This document shows positions 34,016 to 42,632 of a stretch of DNA of 64,000 bases, one piece after another (the first letter of the stretch is position 1; each line of letters begins with the position of its first letter). The DNA lies in NCBI GenBank assembly GCA_964444365.1, contig CAYUHJ010000010.1:1-64000 (forward strand), in the 5' to 3' direction. Under the pieces are notes generated by a model. It was not told the DNA's origin and made no database searches. It worked only from the letters and a program-made list of their open reading frames with translations. The stretch comes from CAYUHJ01 sp964444365. GTDB lineage: Bacteria > Planctomycetota > Planctomycetia > Gemmatales > Gemmataceae. Position numbers and translations under genes: made by a program.

Positions 34016-35197
34016 TCAACCGTCGTCGAACACCTTCCGACCGCTGACGTACACCTGTTTCACCGCCAGTTCCGGGTCGAGCACAACCAGATCGGCCCGT
34101 TTCCCGACTTCCAGGCTCCCCGTTTCGCGGTCGATCCCGAGAATGCGGGCCGGCGTCAGGCTCGCCATGCGAATCACCTCGTGCAGCGGGGCACCGGTCA
34201 GGCGGTGGAACGTGCGGACGCAGTGGTCCATCCCCATGACGCCGGACGCGAGCCCGGTGCCGTCCGGCGTGACCCCGACGCCGTCGAGCTTGCGGACCGG
34301 TTCGCCGGTGCCCTCGGGGCCGAAGAAGTACTCCCCGTCCGGGCGGTCGACGGCCCGCATCGAGTCCGTCACCAGGGCGAGCCGGTCCGGCCCCTTCACC
34401 TTGTACGCGAGCCGCAGCAGTTCCGCGGACAGGTGCTTGCCGTCGGCAATCACTTCCGTCGTCAGGGTGTCGAAAAACAGCGTGGCTTCCATCACGCCGC
34501 CGCGCATCGGAAACCCGTAAGTCGGTCGCAGCCGGGCGCGGTCGGACATCGCGCAGAACAGGTGATCGACGTGCTGCACCCCCCACTGCACGGCCGCTTC
34601 CACCTCCGCGAACGTGGCGTAGCTGTGCCCTGCCGTGACAATCAGCCCCCGCTTCCGGGCGGCGCGAACCAGCCAGTCCGTGCGGGGGGACTCCGGCGCG
34701 ACGGTGATGGTCCGCAGCCCGCTCCCCGCGAACGACAGAAAGAGTTCGTCGCGGACCGGGTCCGGCGTCAGGAATTCGAGCGACGGGTGGCAGCCCTTCG
34801 CGGCGGGGATGAAGAACGGTCCGTACAGGTGCCCGCCGAGGATCCGAGCCCCGCCGGTGTCGGTGCCGGTCAGTTCGCGGTTCAGTTCCAGGAAGCGGAC
34901 GTACTGCTGATACGTCGCAACCGTGCTCGTCGGCGTCAGCGAGGTCGTGCCGTGGCGGGCGTGGCACCGGCACACCGTGCGGAACGCGTCCGGCGTCAGG
35001 TCCATGAAGTCGGCCCCGTCGCCGCCGTGGACGTGCAGGTCGATGAAGCCGGGGGCGAGGAAGTTTCCGCCCAGGTCGATGACGGTGTCGCCGGGGGCGG
35101 GCTCGCAGATGCGGCCGTTGTCGACGGTCAGCGACGACTCCGGGCGGATGCCGTCGGGCAGGACGAGCCGGGCGTTCGTGAAGGTGGTGCGGGCCAC
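34016..35197 (-). CDS. nagA: N-acetylglucosamine-6-phosphate deacetylase-like (NagA family), with metal-ligand substitution
   Basis: A family member that would remove acetate from GlcNAc-6-phosphate in amino-sugar recycling. The 393-residue length is normal. The amidohydrolase metal motif DLHVHGGDGADFMD is near 53-66, then GGHLYGPFFIPAAKGCHP near 130-147. AGHSYATFAEVEA is near 202-214, HVDHLFCAMSD near 223-233 and the catalytic-Asp segment ALVTDSMRAVD near 285-295. In classical NagA the second segment reads HLEGPF and its Glu is a metal ligand; here it is Tyr (HLYGPF). Related NagA-like proteins in other phyla may share this, so a variant clade is likely rather than an error. Substrate should be treated as provisional. 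Confidence 0.82.
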   Translation of the reverse strand: MARTTFTNARLVLPDGIRPESSLTVDNGRICEPAPGDTVIDLGGNFLAPGFIDLHVHGGDGADFMDLTPDAFRTVCRCHARHGTTSLTPTSTVATYQQYVRFLELNRELTGTDTGGARILGGHLYGPFFIPAAKGCHPSLEFLTPDPVRDELFLSFAGSGLRTITVAPESPRTDWLVRAARKRGLIVTAGHSYATFAEVEAAVQWGVQHVDHLFCAMSDRARLRPTYGFPMRGGVMEATLFFDTLTTEVIADGKHLSAELLRLAYKVKGPDRLALVTDSMRAVDRPDGEYFFGPEGTGEPVRKLDGVGVTPDGTGLASGVMGMDHCVRTFHRLTGAPLHEVIRMASLTPARILGIDRETGSLEVGKRADLVVLDPELAVKQVYVSGRKVFDDG

Positions 35198-35276
35198 GGG
35201 CGGCGTCTCCGGGGTGGGTTTCGGCCGGGGTTCGCCTATCGTAACCCCCCAGGGAAGAATGGCGAGTCGCTCTTTC

Positions 35277-35371
35277 TCCCTCCCCCTTGAGGGGGGAGGG
35301 TTGGGGTGGGGGTGAAGTCTCCCACCCAGAAGCGACCCCCACCCTAACCCTCCCCCCTCCCAGGGGGAGGG
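35277..35371. repeat. Composite G/C-rich palindrome next to a start codon
   Basis: Same architecture as at 6111-6207, with terminal hairpins CTCCCCCTTGAGGGGGGAGG and CCTCCCAGGGGGAGG and a central GTGAAGTCTCCC. It lies between the divergent nagA and SDR genes and ends 17 bp before the SDR ATG, leaving little room for other control elements. Confidence 0.85.
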
Positions 35372-35388
35372 AACCAGAGGGGATTGTC

Positions 35389-36228
35389 ATGGCGAAGCGG
35401 AAGTTGGCCGGGTTGCGGGTGCTCGTCACCGGGGCGTCGCAGGGGATCGGCCGGGCGCTGGCCGCGTCGGCGGCGAAGCGCGGCTGCAAGGTGCTCGCGG
35501 CGGCCCGGTCACAGCCGTTGCTGGACGAGCTCGCGAAAGAAGTGCGGGCGGCCGGGGGCACGATCGAAACCGTCGCCGCCGACGTGACCAGCCCCGCCGA
35601 CCGGCAGGCGATGGTCGACGCCGCGCAAAAGCACTTCGGCGGGCTGGACGTGCTCATCAACAACGCCGGCATCGGGGCGACCGGCCACTTCATGGACTCC
35701 GACCCGGCGGTGCTTCGCCAAATCTTCGAGGTCAACTACTTCGGCCTGTGCGAGGTCACGCGGGCGTTCATCCCGATTCTGAAGCAGGGGACCACCCCGG
35801 CGATCGTGAACATCTCGTCCGTCGTCGCCCGACGTGCGTTGCCGGCGCGGTCGCTGTATTCGGCGAGCAAGTTCGCGGTCGCCGGGCTCAGCGAGGCGAT
35901 CCGGGCCGAACTCTCGAAGGACGGCATCGACGTGGTCGTCGTGAACCCCGGCCTGACGCAGACGAACTTCTCGCAGAACATGCTCGAAGCCAAGGCGAAG
36001 CTGTCCCTCGACCACAAGCGCGGCATGACCAGCGAGCAGGTCGCGGAGGCCACGCTGGACGCGGTGGCCGCGAACAAGACGGAGGTCACGCTCACCTTCC
36101 AGGGGAAGTTGCTCGTTCTGGTGAACCGCTACGCCCCGTGGGTCATCGACCTGTTCGCGAAGAAGAAGGTCCGCGAACTGTTCGCCGCGGAGATCGCCGC
36201 CCGCGAGCAGGCCCGCGCCGGCGGCTGA
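35389..36228 (+). CDS. Short-chain dehydrogenase/reductase (SDR, classical type)
   Basis: An NAD(P)-dependent oxidoreductase of 279 residues. The cofactor fold VTGASQGIGRALA is near residues 15-27, the structural NNAGIG near 91-96, the catalytic Ser in NISSVVAR near 143-150, and Tyr and Lys in LYSASKFAV near 159-167. The C-terminal part is longer than in the minimal SDR and ends basic. The substrate cannot be told. The ATG at 35389 is preceded by CCAGAGGGG, which can serve as a ribosome site, immediately after the composite palindrome. The frame upstream of the ATG is repeat sequence and should not be included. The gene converges on the Flp pilin gene with four bases between them. Confidence 0.88.
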   Translation: MAKRKLAGLRVLVTGASQGIGRALAASAAKRGCKVLAAARSQPLLDELAKEVRAAGGTIETVAADVTSPADRQAMVDAAQKHFGGLDVLINNAGIGATGHFMDSDPAVLRQIFEVNYFGLCEVTRAFIPILKQGTTPAIVNISSVVARRALPARSLYSASKFAVAGLSEAIRAELSKDGIDVVVVNPGLTQTNFSQNMLEAKAKLSLDHKRGMTSEQVAEATLDAVAANKTEVTLTFQGKLLVLVNRYAPWVIDLFAKKKVRELFAAEIAAREQARAGG

Positions 36229-36232
36229 CCCG

Positions 36233-36415
36233 TCACGAGCTGGACGCGATGGAGTTCGCCACGCTGCCGAACGTGCTGTTCGCGTTCGCCCCGAGTTCCG
36301 AGATCGCCCCGATGCAGAACACGATGATCAGGGCCAGCATGACGGCGTACTCGACCGCCGTCGGGCCGTCTTCTTGCTTGATGAAGTGAACGGTGGCTTG
36401 AATGAGTGCGCGCAT
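36233..36415 (-). CDS. Flp/Fap-type IVb pilin
   Basis: A 60-residue structural pilin of the tight-adherence (Tad) system. The short basic N-terminus is followed by the prepilin-peptidase motif EDGPTAVEYAVMLAL (about 15-29), with cleavage expected after Gly and Glu at +5. A hydrophobic helix follows (IIVFCIGAI), and the tail is Ser/Asn-rich. No cpa/tad secretion gene (CpaF, TadB, TadV) is encoded in this window, so the pilus machinery must be elsewhere. It is divergent from the small secreted protein at 36804. The identification is strong from the motif in spite of the small size. Confidence 0.92.
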   Translation of the reverse strand: MRALIQATVHFIKQEDGPTAVEYAVMLALIIVFCIGAISELGANANSTFGSVANSIASSS

Positions 36416-36803
36416 GGCCTGTCCTCTTCGCGGGTGCGAGGCGGTTACCGGGAGACCGGAATGTCGGATCGGGCGAAGTGACAGCCGAGGTGGGCGGCCG
36501 GCTGTCGGCGACGAGTGGCGGCTCGGTCAAGTGAAGAAATAGAGTGAGAAATCGGCGGGGCAAACGATTTCCCGACATCGTCGGGATTTCCTTCTGCAAT
36601 ATTTGTCGGCTTTCCCGACACCAGTCGCGTTCTTCGACACCGTCGCGATTTTCCTCCCTCCGACACAATCCGGCTGCGATTTCGCCCATCTTTGGCTTGA
36701 CACCACCGCGCGAGTCGGTATGGCCTCCCGGTTCGATGCATTCACACGCGCGGGGGCGGGCACGGGGGGACCGGGCCGGGCCGCGCCGCGGAAGGGGGAT
36801 GAC
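36416..36803. promoter_or_regulatory. Divergent intergenic region between pilin and small secreted protein
   Basis: This gap of 388 bp is AT-richer than its surroundings and has no convincing gene. It holds a short palindrome CCCGACATCGTCGGG (near 36572-36586) and further CCGACA-like words at about 36612, 36635 and 36658, which may be operator half-sites. A sigma70-like pair TTGACA (36697-36702) and TATGGC (36719-36724), with a 16-bp spacer, could drive the rightward gene. Confidence 0.35.
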
Positions 36804-37160
36804 ATGCTCCGCACGTTCGCGGCCGGGGTGGCCGCTGTCGGGCTCGCGCTGGCCGCCGCCGGCCCCGCGGCCGCCCAGCAGCCGCTCACCTTCAAGCCCA
36901 TCGACACCGACAAACTCATCGTCAAGCCGACCGACCAGGCCGCCGGGCTGTTCTCCGGCGTCAGCCGGATTTCGAGCCGGATCATCGCCGGGTCGCTCGA
37001 CCAGAACGGGTTCGTGAAGACGATCAACAACCTGTTCGGCCGCAAGACCCCCACGCCGGGGCCGCAGCCGGGGTTCAGTGCCCTGCCGAATCCGGGGCTG
37101 TACCCCTCCACGAAGTACCCGAACTCGTTCCAGCCGGTGATGCCCGTCTACCCCCGGTAG
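36804..37160 (+). CDS. Small secreted protein of unknown function
   Basis: A 118-residue exported protein. The signal peptide is residues 1-24 (ending AAAQQ). The mature part is mostly polar with no motif that I recognise: an N-terminal stretch LTFKPIDTDKLIVKPTDQAA, a helix around SRISSRIIAGSLDQNG, and a Pro-rich C-terminus (TPTPGPQPGFSALPNPG) ending VYPR. There are no cysteines in the mature part. GGAAGGGGG lies about 8 nt before the ATG at 36804, which supports this start. It is followed by the HtrA protease on the same strand after 90 bp. No function assigned. Confidence 0.7.
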   Translation: MLRTFAAGVAAVGLALAAAGPAAAQQPLTFKPIDTDKLIVKPTDQAAGLFSGVSRISSRIIAGSLDQNGFVKTINNLFGRKTPTPGPQPGFSALPNPGLYPSTKYPNSFQPVMPVYPR

Positions 37161-37250
37161 TCGGGAACGGGCCACCGTTGGCAGGTGTTCCCCGGTACAA
37201 TGGCGGACAGCGGAATCCCCTGTTCGCCGTTGCCGGCCGAGATCGCCACC

Positions 37251-38720
37251 ATGTCCCGCACCCGCCTCCCGCTGGTCCTCGCCGGGTTCGCCCTCGGCGT
37301 GGCCGCCACCGCCGTCGTCACCAGCCTGCACGGGCAGCCCGCCCCGCCGCCGCCGGCCGTTCCGAAGGAGCTCGCCAGCTTCCGGGACGTGGTCAAGCGC
37401 GTCCTCCCGGCGGTCGTCAGCATCGACGCCAAGTCCCTCGAAAAGAAGCCCGCCGACGCCGGGGCGAAGAAGTCGCAACTGCCCCCCGGCACGCCCGACG
37501 AGTTCCGCCGGTTCTTCGAAGTCGCCGACGACGCCGGCCCGAAGGCCGACCCGAACCTCGGCTTCGGGTCCGGCGTGATCGTCGACCCCGCCGGCGTCGT
37601 GCTCACGAACTTCCACGTCGTCGAGGGGGCGGACACCGTCGAACTCGCCCTCCAGGACGGCCGCAAGTTCACGTCGAAGGACATCCGCCGGGACGCGAAG
37701 ACCGACCTCGCGGTGATCCGCATTCAAGCGGCCAACCCGCTCCCCTTCCTCGACCTCGGCGACTCGGACGGCATGGAGGTCGGCGACCGCGTGCTCGCCG
37801 TGGGAGCCCCGTTCGGCCTCGCCGGGTCCGTCACGCACGGCATCGTGTCCGCGAAATCCCGGCAGAATTTGAAGCTGAACCAGTACGAGGACTTCCTCCA
37901 GACCGACGCCGCCATCAACCCCGGCAACAGCGGCGGCCCGCTCGTCAGCCTGGACGGGAAGGTGATCGGCATCAACTCCGCCATCAAAACCCGGTCCGGC
38001 GGGTCGCAGGGCGTCGGCCTCGCCGTGAGCAGCAACCTGGCGAAAGACGTGGTCGACCAGCTCCTCAAGAACGGCGTCGTCCGCCGCGGTTACCTCGGGG
38101 TCGCCATCAAGCCGCTCGACGACGAAACCGCCCTGAAGTCCGGCCTCCCGAAGGGGACCGGCGTGGTCGTCACGAAGGTGTACGACAACACCCCGGCCGC
38201 GAAGGCCGGGCTGCAGGTCGGCGACGTCGTCACGTCCGTCGGCGGCATCGCCGTGAAAGAGGCGAACACCCTCCCCCGCATCGCTGCCAAGCTGCCGCTC
38301 GACAAGGAGACCGAACTCGTCTACGTCCGGGACGGCAAGGCGGTCGCCGTCGCCGTCACGATCGCCGAACAACCCGACGACTTCGGTAAACGGGCGAAGA
38401 CCGTCCCGGAGAAGCCGCAAACCCTGAAGTTCGACGCCCTGGGGCTGACCGTCGCGGACCTGACCCCCGGCGAGGCGGCCCGGTTCGAGTACCCGAAGGG
38501 GACGGTCGGCGTTCTGGTCGTCGGGCTGCAGCGGGGCGGCCCGGCCGCGGAGGCGGGCGTCGTCCTCGGCCGGGTGATTCAGAAGGTGGACAAGACGCCG
38601 GTCGCCACCGCGAAGGAGTTCGCCGACGCCCTCGCCGCCGCGAACCGGGAGCGGGGGGCGCTGCTCACCCTGCTGCGGCCGACCGGCGAGGTCGAGTTCG
38701 CCGTCGTGAAAGTCCGGTGA
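37251..38720 (+). CDS. Periplasmic serine protease, HtrA/DegP family
   Basis: A trypsin-fold protease with two PDZ domains for envelope protein quality control, 489 residues. An N-terminal signal peptide or anchor lies at residues about 5-24. The catalytic triad is complete: His in VVLTNFHVVEGAD (near 119-131), Asp in RDAKTDLAVIRI (near 150-161) and Ser in INPGNSGGPLVSL (near 225-237). PDZ1 starts about 283 (RRGYLGVAIKPLDD) and PDZ2 about 385. The ATG at 37251 opens the signal sequence. It is downstream of the small secreted protein at 36804. The DegP, DegQ or DegS role is not separable from sequence. Confidence 0.93.
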   Translation: MSRTRLPLVLAGFALGVAATAVVTSLHGQPAPPPPAVPKELASFRDVVKRVLPAVVSIDAKSLEKKPADAGAKKSQLPPGTPDEFRRFFEVADDAGPKADPNLGFGSGVIVDPAGVVLTNFHVVEGADTVELALQDGRKFTSKDIRRDAKTDLAVIRIQAANPLPFLDLGDSDGMEVGDRVLAVGAPFGLAGSVTHGIVSAKSRQNLKLNQYEDFLQTDAAINPGNSGGPLVSLDGKVIGINSAIKTRSGGSQGVGLAVSSNLAKDVVDQLLKNGVVRRGYLGVAIKPLDDETALKSGLPKGTGVVVTKVYDNTPAAKAGLQVGDVVTSVGGIAVKEANTLPRIAAKLPLDKETELVYVRDGKAVAVAVTIAEQPDDFGKRAKTVPEKPQTLKFDALGLTVADLTPGEAARFEYPKGTVGVLVVGLQRGGPAAEAGVVLGRVIQKVDKTPVATAKEFADALAAANRERGALLTLLRPTGEVEFAVVKVR

Positions 38721-39183
38721 CGGGCGACCGGATGGGTGCGACTTCCTCGTTCGCTACTCCGATTTAGCAGACGGGTACAGGTGCAACGATCCGTTCGTCG
38801 TACGAACCGAAGGCAGACTCAAGGTACTCCGATACACGGGTCGCATCATCGACATAGATGGATCATTGGCGACGAAGCCAGTCCAACTTCCAACGGCACA
38901 TCCTCGGTCGATACCAACTCGCAGAACGCGGCAAGCGTCGGAGCCGTTCGGATTCATCGACGGACCGGCTGACAAGAAACGCGACAAAGAGGAACGCCGC
39001 AAACGCGGCCTCGTCAACGCCGGAGGATATGCCGCAGTTGCATTTGTCGTCGCGCTGGTAATACTCGGCGTGATCGTGCTAAGCGGTGAAATCAAGCAGC
39101 GTGTCGATCTGGTTGTCGCGATGGTGACAATCATGATCGTAACCACTGGAGTCATGCTCCGGGCTGAACAAGGCCACCGTTGA
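38721..39183 (+). other. Possible small membrane protein or gene remnant; no convincing start
   Basis: The region between htrA and the lipoamide dehydrogenase gene is lower in GC (67 G/C in the 120 bases 38821-38940 by my count). One + frame is open from 38710 to 39183 and could encode DKKRDKEERRKRG, followed by two hydrophobic helices (GYAAVAFVVALVILGVIVL and LVVAMVTIMIVTTGVML), and then a stop. The only start codon in that frame is a TTG at 38866; upstream codons read like protein (FLVRYSDLADGY) but have no start. It may be the 3' part of a decayed gene or a real small membrane protein translated from the TTG. I do not assign a function. Confidence 0.4.
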
Positions 39184-39208
39184 CCCGACCCGCGGCGGGC
39201 TTCGTGAA

Positions 39209-39214
39209 TATAAT
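39209..39214 (+). promoter_or_regulatory. Candidate -10 element upstream of lpd
   Basis: A perfect TATAAT in a GC-rich background, 39 bp before the lpd ATG. No matching -35 at the usual distance (TTGACC at 39180-39185 is 23 bp away). A suggestive match only. Confidence 0.3.
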
Positions 39215-39253
39215 TCCCGAAACGAGACCCCGACCCGCCCGGAGCCCGCGCCG

Positions 39254-40664
39254 ATGGCCGACGTTCGCGAAGTCCAACTCCTCGTCATCGGCGGCGGCCC
39301 CGGCGGGTACCCCGCGGCGCTGCACGCGGCCGACCACGGCTTGAAGACGCTGCTCGTCGACGAGGACCCGAAGCTCGGCGGGGTCTGCCTGAACCGCGGG
39401 TGCATCCCGTCCAAGGCGCTGCTGCACGTCGCCAAGCTGATCCGCGAGACGCACGAGTCCGAGGCGTGGGGGCTCACGTTCGACAAGCCGAAGCTCGACC
39501 TGGCGAAACTTCGCGATTACGTGCAGACCAAGGTCGTCGGCAAGCTCACCGGCGGGATCGCGCAACTGTGCAAGGGCCGCACCGTCGAGACGCTCCGCGG
39601 CCACGCCACGTTCGCGGATGCCAACTCCGTCGGCGTGACCGGCCCCGGCGGTGAGGATCTCGGCACGGTGCGGTTCAAGAACTGCATCGTCGCGACGGGT
39701 TCCCTGCCGGCGGTGCCGAAGCCCTGGCAACTCGGCGACGACCGCATCATGGACAGCACCGCCGCCCTGCTCCTCCCGGACGTGCCCGGCAAGTTGCTCG
39801 TCATCGGCGGCGGGTACATCGGCCTGGAGATCGGCAGCGTGTACGCCGCGCTCGGGTCGAAGGTGACGGTCGTCGAGGCGCTCGAAAACGTCCTCGCGAT
39901 GGCCGACCGCGACCTCGTCCGGCCGCTGGAAGCGAAGCTGAAGGCCGAGTTCGCGGCGATCTACACGAACACGAAGGTCGCGTCCCTGAAGCCCACCCAG
40001 GAAGGCATCGTCGTCGCGCTCGAAGGGAAGGACGTGCCGGCAGAACTGACCTTCGACCGGGTGCTGGTCTCGGTGGGGCGGCGGCCGAACACGGTGAACC
40101 TCGGGCTCGAAAAAGCAGGGCTGTCGCTCGACGCGAAGGGGTTCATCCCCGTTGACCTGCAGCGGCGGACGGCGGTGCCGCACATCTCCGCGATCGGCGA
40201 CGTGGCGGGCGAGCCGGGGCTGGCGCACAAGGCGACCGCCGAGGCCCGCGTGGCCGTCGAGGCGATCCTGGGCGAGCCCGCCGAGTGGGGGCCGCGGGCG
40301 ATCCCGGCGGTCATCTTCACGGACCCGGAAATCGCCTGGGCGGGGCTGACCGAGATCGACGCGGCGAAGCAGAACGTCCCCTACGAGGTGATGAAGTTCC
40401 CCTGGGCGGCGAGCGGGCGGGCGGTGGCCATCGGCCGGACGGAGGGGCTGACGAAGATGCTGGTCGACCCCGAGTCGAAGCGCGTCCTCGGCGTCGGGAT
40501 CGTCGGGGCCGGGGCCGGCGAGATGATCGCGGAGAGCGTGCTGGCGATCGAAATGGGGGCCGTCGCCCGGGACGTGCTGGAGAGCATCCACCCGCACCCG
40601 ACGCTGTCCGAGACGGTGATGGAGAGCGCGGAACTCGCCTACGGGGCCGCGACCCACGTCGCCC
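39254..40664 (+). CDS. lpdA: Dihydrolipoamide dehydrogenase (E3), 3' end lost in an assembly gap
   Basis: The FAD-dependent E3 subunit of 2-oxoacid dehydrogenase complexes, which reoxidises dihydrolipoamide with NAD+. About 470 residues are visible. The FAD fold VIGGGPGGYPAALHA is near 10-24, the redox-active disulfide GGVCLNRGCIPSKAL near 42-56, the NAD fold VIGGGYIGLEIGSVYAALGS near 183-202 and the second FAD motif ISAIGDVAGEPGLAHKA near 313-329. The C-terminal interface with the active His-Glu pair is HPHPTLSETVMESAELAYG near 444-462. The frame runs into 100 N, so the last few residues and the stop are missing from the sequence; this is an assembly gap, not a proven truncation. No E1 or E2 gene is adjacent. 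Confidence 0.93.
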
Positions 40665-40764
40665 NNNNNNNNNNNNNNNNNNNNNNNNNNNNNNNNNNNN
40701 NNNNNNNNNNNNNNNNNNNNNNNNNNNNNNNNNNNNNNNNNNNNNNNNNNNNNNNNNNNNNNNN
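40665..40764. other. Assembly gap of exactly 100 N
   Basis: The round number suggests a placeholder of unknown true length. It hides the 3' end of lpd and the 5' end of the following DUF1963-like gene, and possibly more. Confidence 0.99.
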
Positions 40765-41679
40765 GCGGCGGGGTGCTGGAAGGGCGCGAACCCGCCGTTC
40801 CGGTCGGTCGAGGAGCTTCGCATCCAGTCGGCGGCGGAGGAGCGGGCGGCGCACCTGCGGATGCTCGAAGGGTTCCGCGTCCCGGCGGACGCGGCCCGGA
40901 CCACGCCGAAGCCGGGGAAGGATCTGCTCGCGGACGTGCCGCAGTTGAAGCCGCTCGGGAAGGTGGCGGTCCGGCTGCACCCGCGGTTCGGGGACGAGCC
41001 CGGCCCGACGCGGTCCAAGCTCGGCGGGCGGTTCGCGTGGCCCGCGGGGGAACCGTGGCCGGTTTCGGAGCAGTTCGGGATCCCGCTCGTTCCCGTGCTT
41101 CAACTCGCCGTCGAGGACGCGCCGCCGGGGTTCCCGTTCGCGGAGCACACGGACCTGTTCCAACTCCTGTGGACGCCGCGGGAGCCGCTCAAACCCCAAG
41201 GATTCTGGCGAAAACGCGGGGCCGGCCCGGTCGCCGACCCGCCCCCGCCGAGCCCGATCGCGTTCCCGGACCTCGTCCCGGTCCCGTGCCGCGTCTTCCC
41301 GGAACGGGTGATGGAGTACCCCCCGCCGGAGGTGCTGCCCTCGACGCTGCGGGACCAGTTGCCCGAGGGGAGCGGGAGCGCGTCCCGGCTCAGCGTCTGC
41401 CCCGGCACGAAGGTCGGCGGCTACCCGTGGTGGCCCGGCGAACCCGGCAAGACGGCGTGCGAGGCGTGCAAGTGGCCGATGGACTTCCTGGCCGGCATCT
41501 CGTCGGCCGAGTGGACCGAGACGACCCGCGACCGGTGGAAGCCGACGGAAGAGGCGAAGGACGAGACGGGCTTCCGCGAGGCGGCCGGGCTCAAGCTGCC
41601 CGGCGGCGCGGTGAACGTCTTCGTCTGCCGCCGGTGCGTCGGCTGGCCGGTGCGGGCGGTCACGCCCGATAAAACCTGA
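40765..41679 (+). CDS. DUF1963 (YwqG-like) protein, 5' end in the gap
   Basis: A cytosolic protein of unknown role. About 304 residues are visible from the gap edge to the stop; the start lies in the unsequenced part. DUF1963-type features are KLGGRFAWPAGEPWPV (near visible residue 86), a strand VPVLQLAVEDAP, and the second glycine-tryptophan signature KVGGYPWWPGEPG (near 213), followed by a two-cysteine pair CEACKWPM and another VCRRCVGW at the C-terminus. The last two CxxC pairs could hold a metal ion. DUF1963 proteins are of unknown role and sometimes occur near toxin or polymorphic loci, but nothing of the kind is evident here. It converges on the alpha/beta hydrolase with a 20-bp overlap. 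Confidence 0.6.
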   Translation, partial: AAGCWKGANPPFRSVEELRIQSAAEERAAHLRMLEGFRVPADAARTTPKPGKDLLADVPQLKPLGKVAVRLHPRFGDEPGPTRSKLGGRFAWPAGEPWPVSEQFGIPLVPVLQLAVEDAPPGFPFAEHTDLFQLLWTPREPLKPQGFWRKRGAGPVADPPPPSPIAFPDLVPVPCRVFPERVMEYPPPEVLPSTLRDQLPEGSGSASRLSVCPGTKVGGYPWWPGEPGKTACEACKWPMDFLAGISSAEWTETTRDRWKPTEEAKDETGFREAAGLKLPGGAVNVFVCRRCVGWPVRAVTPDKT

Positions 41680-42520
41680 TCAACTCGTCCGCCATCGGCC
41701 CCGGCACCGTGTACTGCGGGTAGTGCCCGCACGGGGCGAACTCCACCCGCCGGGCGTTCGGCACCCCGGCTTCCACCTCCGCTTCCAGGTGCCGCGGGAC
41801 GAGTGGGTCGCGGTCGCCGCCGATCAGCAGGACGGGGTGCGGGATCTTCGGCAACAGCGGTCGCAGGTCGAGCCGGTCGATGATCAGCGTCCGCCGGCAC
41901 ATCGCGCGGATCGGGGTGCGGGAACTGTTTTGCAGCAGGAACTCGAACACCGCGTCGTCCGTGCCCGCGAAGAAGGGTTTTTCCAGCCGGCGCATGACGC
42001 CCTCGCGAATGGGAAGATCGCCCATCCGCCAGGGCCAGTACCGGCCGAGCCGGGCGAGGCCGCGCTCGATCCTCTTCAACGGCCGGCGCGGGAACCCGCC
42101 CTGCAACGCGGCCCGGCGGAACCGGTCCGGGTACTCGGCCAGCGCCCGGAGCGTGATCGTCGAGCCGAACGACGAGCCGAGAAGGTCGGTCTTCGCGATG
42201 CCCAGGTGGTCGAGCAGGGCGACGAGGTCGGCCGCGTAGTGGGGGTGCTTGTACATCCCGAGGTTCGCCCCGTCCCGGCCGTCGGGCAGGTCGTAGGCGA
42301 CGCACCGGAACCCGGCGTCGACGAGCCGGACGAGGACCATCGCGAACGACAGCGGGTTGTCGTTCATCCCGTGGACGACGACCACGGGCGGGGCGGCCGG
42401 GTGCCCCCACGACAGGTAGCGGAGGCGGTACCGCGGCGAGTCGAAGACGCCGGCCGTCGGCTCGGCGCGGAACCGGGACACGGCATCGGACAGGTCGGCG
42501 GCGGTGGCGGTGCGGGTCAT
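41660..42520 (-). CDS. Alpha/beta hydrolase (serine hydrolase)
   Basis: A 286-residue hydrolase with the usual fold. The oxyanion region VVVVHGMNDNPLSF is near residues 40-53, the nucleophile elbow LLGSSFGSTITLRALAEYPD near 109-128, the acid GGDRDPLVPRHLE near 232-244 and the His in FAPCGHYPQYT near 260-270. The substrate is unknown; it could be an esterase or lipase. It is divergent from the zinc-ribbon protein with 112 bp between the starts. The ATG at 42520 was chosen because it leads directly into the fold; the frame remains open further upstream in GC-rich sequence. Confidence 0.85.
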   Translation of the reverse strand: MTRTATAADLSDAVSRFRAEPTAGVFDSPRYRLRYLSWGHPAAPPVVVVHGMNDNPLSFAMVLVRLVDAGFRCVAYDLPDGRDGANLGMYKHPHYAADLVALLDHLGIAKTDLLGSSFGSTITLRALAEYPDRFRRAALQGGFPRRPLKRIERGLARLGRYWPWRMGDLPIREGVMRRLEKPFFAGTDDAVFEFLLQNSSRTPIRAMCRRTLIIDRLDLRPLLPKIPHPVLLIGGDRDPLVPRHLEAEVEAGVPNARRVEFAPCGHYPQYTVPGPMADELIRFYRA

Positions 42521-42632
42521 TCGCTCGTTGTACTCGGCCGGGGGAAGGGCGTACCCCCGCGGCCGGTTCCGGTGTAAGATGTCGGAACGGGCGGCCCCCG
42601 CCTCCGACCGTGTGTCCGCGTGAGACAGCCCG

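Noticed and set aside
40285..41679. One protein running through the N gap
   Set aside because: The frame before the gap is antisense or out of phase with lpd; the continuity is an artefact of N being read as X.
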